NCBI GenBank assembly: GCA_946807835.1
Contig: OX327699.1
Coordinates: forward strand, 20,324,014 to 20,388,013
DNA: 64,000 nt
Direction of reading: 5' to 3'
From: Ailanthus altissimus
Taxonomy: Eukaryota; Streptophyta; Magnoliopsida; Sapindales; Simaroubaceae
How positions within the stretch are numbered: the stretch's first letter is position 1; each line of letters starts with the position of its first letter. The position numbers were made by a program, and so were the translations under genes. This document shows, one piece after another, positions 61,866 to 64,000 of the stretch. Below the pieces are notes generated by a model. It had not been told where the DNA came from. It worked only from the letters and a program-made list of their open reading frames with translations, and did not search any database.

Positions 61866-63948
61866 CTAAGCTCTTTGTTCCACATATGACCCAGAAAGTC
61901 CCGAAGTCGCAAGAACAGAGACCTGCAATCAGTAGTAGAGAAATACATCAGGATTGAGGAATTAAGCCATGCACTTTGCAGCCAGTGAGGACCAAAATAG
62001 TAAATAAAACTCATGGAGTTCTTACACGTTGATTGCAAAGTATGATAAATGCAAAAGCTACAAATACACGCATAAATGAAAATTTGGCAGGTGACACATA
62101 ATAAATGAACTCCCCTCTAAGTTCCCTCATAAAATTTTATGGAATAGTCCCACAGAATAATGGATTATAGTTCTCTTGGTTGTGCATTGGTTATTTGTTC
62201 ATCTATGCGAGCCAAGAGCAAAAGTGGCTTGTACTTGTGACCTAAATGAGGACTTGGAATACACCAAGAGTAAAGCCGCAACCACCAACACAATTGAAAC
62301 TGGTTACACAAAGTGTCAAAACTCTAACACTACAGTTGAAAACAAAACTTGAAACTCTAACACAAATGTTGAAATTCTAACTTGAAAACTCTGACACAAA
62401 TCTTGAAACATTTAGCACAAAGCTTCGATCTTGGTTGTCTAGTAGTAAGTCCCCCTAATTTTCATTCCTCAGTTTCTCATGAAGAAACATGGCCAAAACA
62501 CAGAGTATTATCAATACTCATGTATAAGTTAACTAGCTAGAATAGTGCACTAACACCAACAATCATGATAAAATACCTTTCCCCACTCAGAGCCGAGGCC
62601 ACTGCATCTCATCTTCAAGAAAATCATCTTCGACCCCAACTCTGTCTCTACCTTCTTCCGCAAATATGATTCATCAGGCCCAAAGGCATTCAAGTATGTA
62701 AAGTAACGTTGAAGAACTGTGCGAAGAGCACTGGATAATTCATGTGATAAGGGTTTTACATCCTACAGAAAATTCAGATTATCAAAATACAAGAAGAAAG
62801 AGTAAACAAGTCCATAATGTCATACAAATTCTAATACCTCGCCACTCAATCCGATACTGTCGTCAAATTCCATTTTCATAGACATAACAATCCCACTGAA
62901 CTCCTCAACTGCTTCGGCTGCACGGAAAACGTTTTTCAAGACCTCCTGGCCAGCCTTGTCATCAGTGTTTTTTGACAATGCATTCTTTGCATCATGGATG
63001 ACACTATTAGGAAGCTCATCCCAGCTTGCAGCCATCAAGTCTTTGAAAGCACGATGAATTTCGGGATCTTTTATGTCAGGCATGTGAGCAGCATCTTCAC
63101 TGAAAGAACGAGTGCCTCCTAAGCTCTTCACAAGAGAATACTGGCAATCTATAGTATTTGCATCATGAAAAATAAGTTCAGAACATGACAGCTATCAGAA
63201 AACGGCGTAACAGTCACCAGAAGAATTCTACCAAACATAACCAGATGTAAATCAAATTATGCTGAAAAATTGGAAGCAATTATGGCCAAATTTGCACACG
63301 CTTAGATACTTGTTATTCTGTACAAATGGAATTGCAGTCTCGGGTCCGTTTAGCATAGAGGAACTGTGACTGAACCCAATCAGCTATAGAATGAAAGCAC
63401 TTGCTGTGGTATGGAAGAAGGTGAGTGTTTGGTAAACACCTAGATGTTGAGCACGGCAAACGAATCTCTGTATCATCTGAGCTAAAATAAGCAGTAAACA
63501 CAATGCGCAAGATGCTACCTAATAATACCAAAAAAAAAAAAAAAACCCTGGTGCTGAAATTTCTCATATCACCTAACGGATTAATCAGCAAGTCAGAGCA
63601 GATGCAATCAAGAATTTGCTAAAAACCGTACGAGTCCACACCCAGATGTTAAATTTAGGAGAGGTATAGTATTATTTTGATCAAACTCGAAGCATTTCAA
63701 TAATCAAGTTTTTAATGTTTATATATAAATTATCATTCCTCTTTGGATCCGATAATAAGGAGGTGAGAGAAGGAAGTACCAAAAGGGATGGATTTGGAAG
63801 GAACTGAAGCAGAATAAGAAGAAGATAGACTGAAAAGCGTTCGAGAAGACAACAAGTGGCGGAGCTGACGGTTGTTGGCGGAGGCGATAAGCGAAGATCT
63901 GAAACAAACCACTCGGCATACGGATCTCACTACAGCTATCTTCTCCAT
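61866..63948 (-). CDS. SDH5: Succinate dehydrogenase subunit 5-like, mitochondrial (4 exons)
   Basis: Minus-strand exons 63948-63780, 63148-62838, 62762-62577 and 61922-61866 join in phase to 240 aa; all borders are GT-AG. The N terminus (MEKIAVVRSVCRVVCFRSSL) is rich in Arg, Ser and Leu and lacks acidic residues after Glu-2, as expected of a mitochondrial presequence. The mature part has SFSEDAAHMPDIKDPEI, FKDLMAASWDELP, KNTDDKAGQEVL, DDSIGLSGE, AFGPDESYLRKKVETELG and LKMRCSGLGSEWGK, which I recall as the plant-specific SDH5 protein of respiratory complex II. It has no catalytic motif, in line with a structural or accessory subunit. Arabidopsis SDH5 is slightly longer (about 257 aa). The name is from memory and would need a database match; the gene structure is secure. 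Confidence 0.8.
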
Positions 63949-64000
63949 TTTTCTCTTTCCCTTCCTCTTTTCCCTGACCGCGATGCAAATTAATTTGTTA

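Overview
The window is nuclear DNA from a eudicot plant. The genes carry many introns with GT-AG borders, the intergenic DNA is AT-rich, and there are LTR retroelements of both Ty3/gypsy and Ty1/copia type. No organelle or bacterial features were seen. The species cannot be fixed from the sequence. From memory of Arabidopsis, the BKI1 and PAH2 homologues are near neighbours there on chromosome 5, and the PP2C and SDH5 homologues are near neighbours on chromosome 1. The window may therefore mix two ancestral neighbourhoods; that recollection was not checked.

Layout. 1-503: unassigned repeat-like DNA. 504-6022: a decayed Ty3/gypsy chromovirus-type element with both LTRs. 6023-7900: an AT-rich foldback segment and the upstream region of a PP2C phosphatase gene (7901-11190, 8 coding exons, 420 aa). 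14111-15133: BKI1, the inhibitor of the brassinosteroid receptor kinase. 16020-24833: two related non-coding elements bounded by direct repeats, with interiors largely made of degenerate tandem arrays. 27786-35507: a lipin-type phosphatidate phosphatase (PAH2-like, 11 coding exons) with all splice sites intact but two in-frame stops just upstream of its catalytic domain. 36265-37465: a transposon-like block between ATT-type microsatellites. 41384-41662 (minus): a small two-EF-hand protein. 46606-49735: a membrane-anchored Cys-rich protein of unknown function (7 exons). 50650-51371: a MITE-like segment. 52461-53009: a DPH4-like J-domain/CSL zinc-finger protein. 53213-53520 (minus): a probable LINE tail. 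54396-57420: a composite Ty1/copia remnant. 57851-58240: a small TPR-like protein. 60415-61170: a two-exon plant protein of unknown function. 61866-63948 (minus): a mitochondrial SDH5-like protein (4 exons).

The genes do not form a pathway. Two act in signalling (PP2C, BKI1), one in phospholipid metabolism (PAH2), one in diphthamide synthesis (DPH4), one in respiratory complex II (SDH5), and four have no clear role. No CRISPR array, operon, tRNA or rRNA gene was recognised. The items most worth a second look are the doubly interrupted PAH2 frame, the pair of coding-free elements with tandem-array interiors, and the nested copia structure. All exon borders were placed by eye from splice consensus, reading phase and family similarity.
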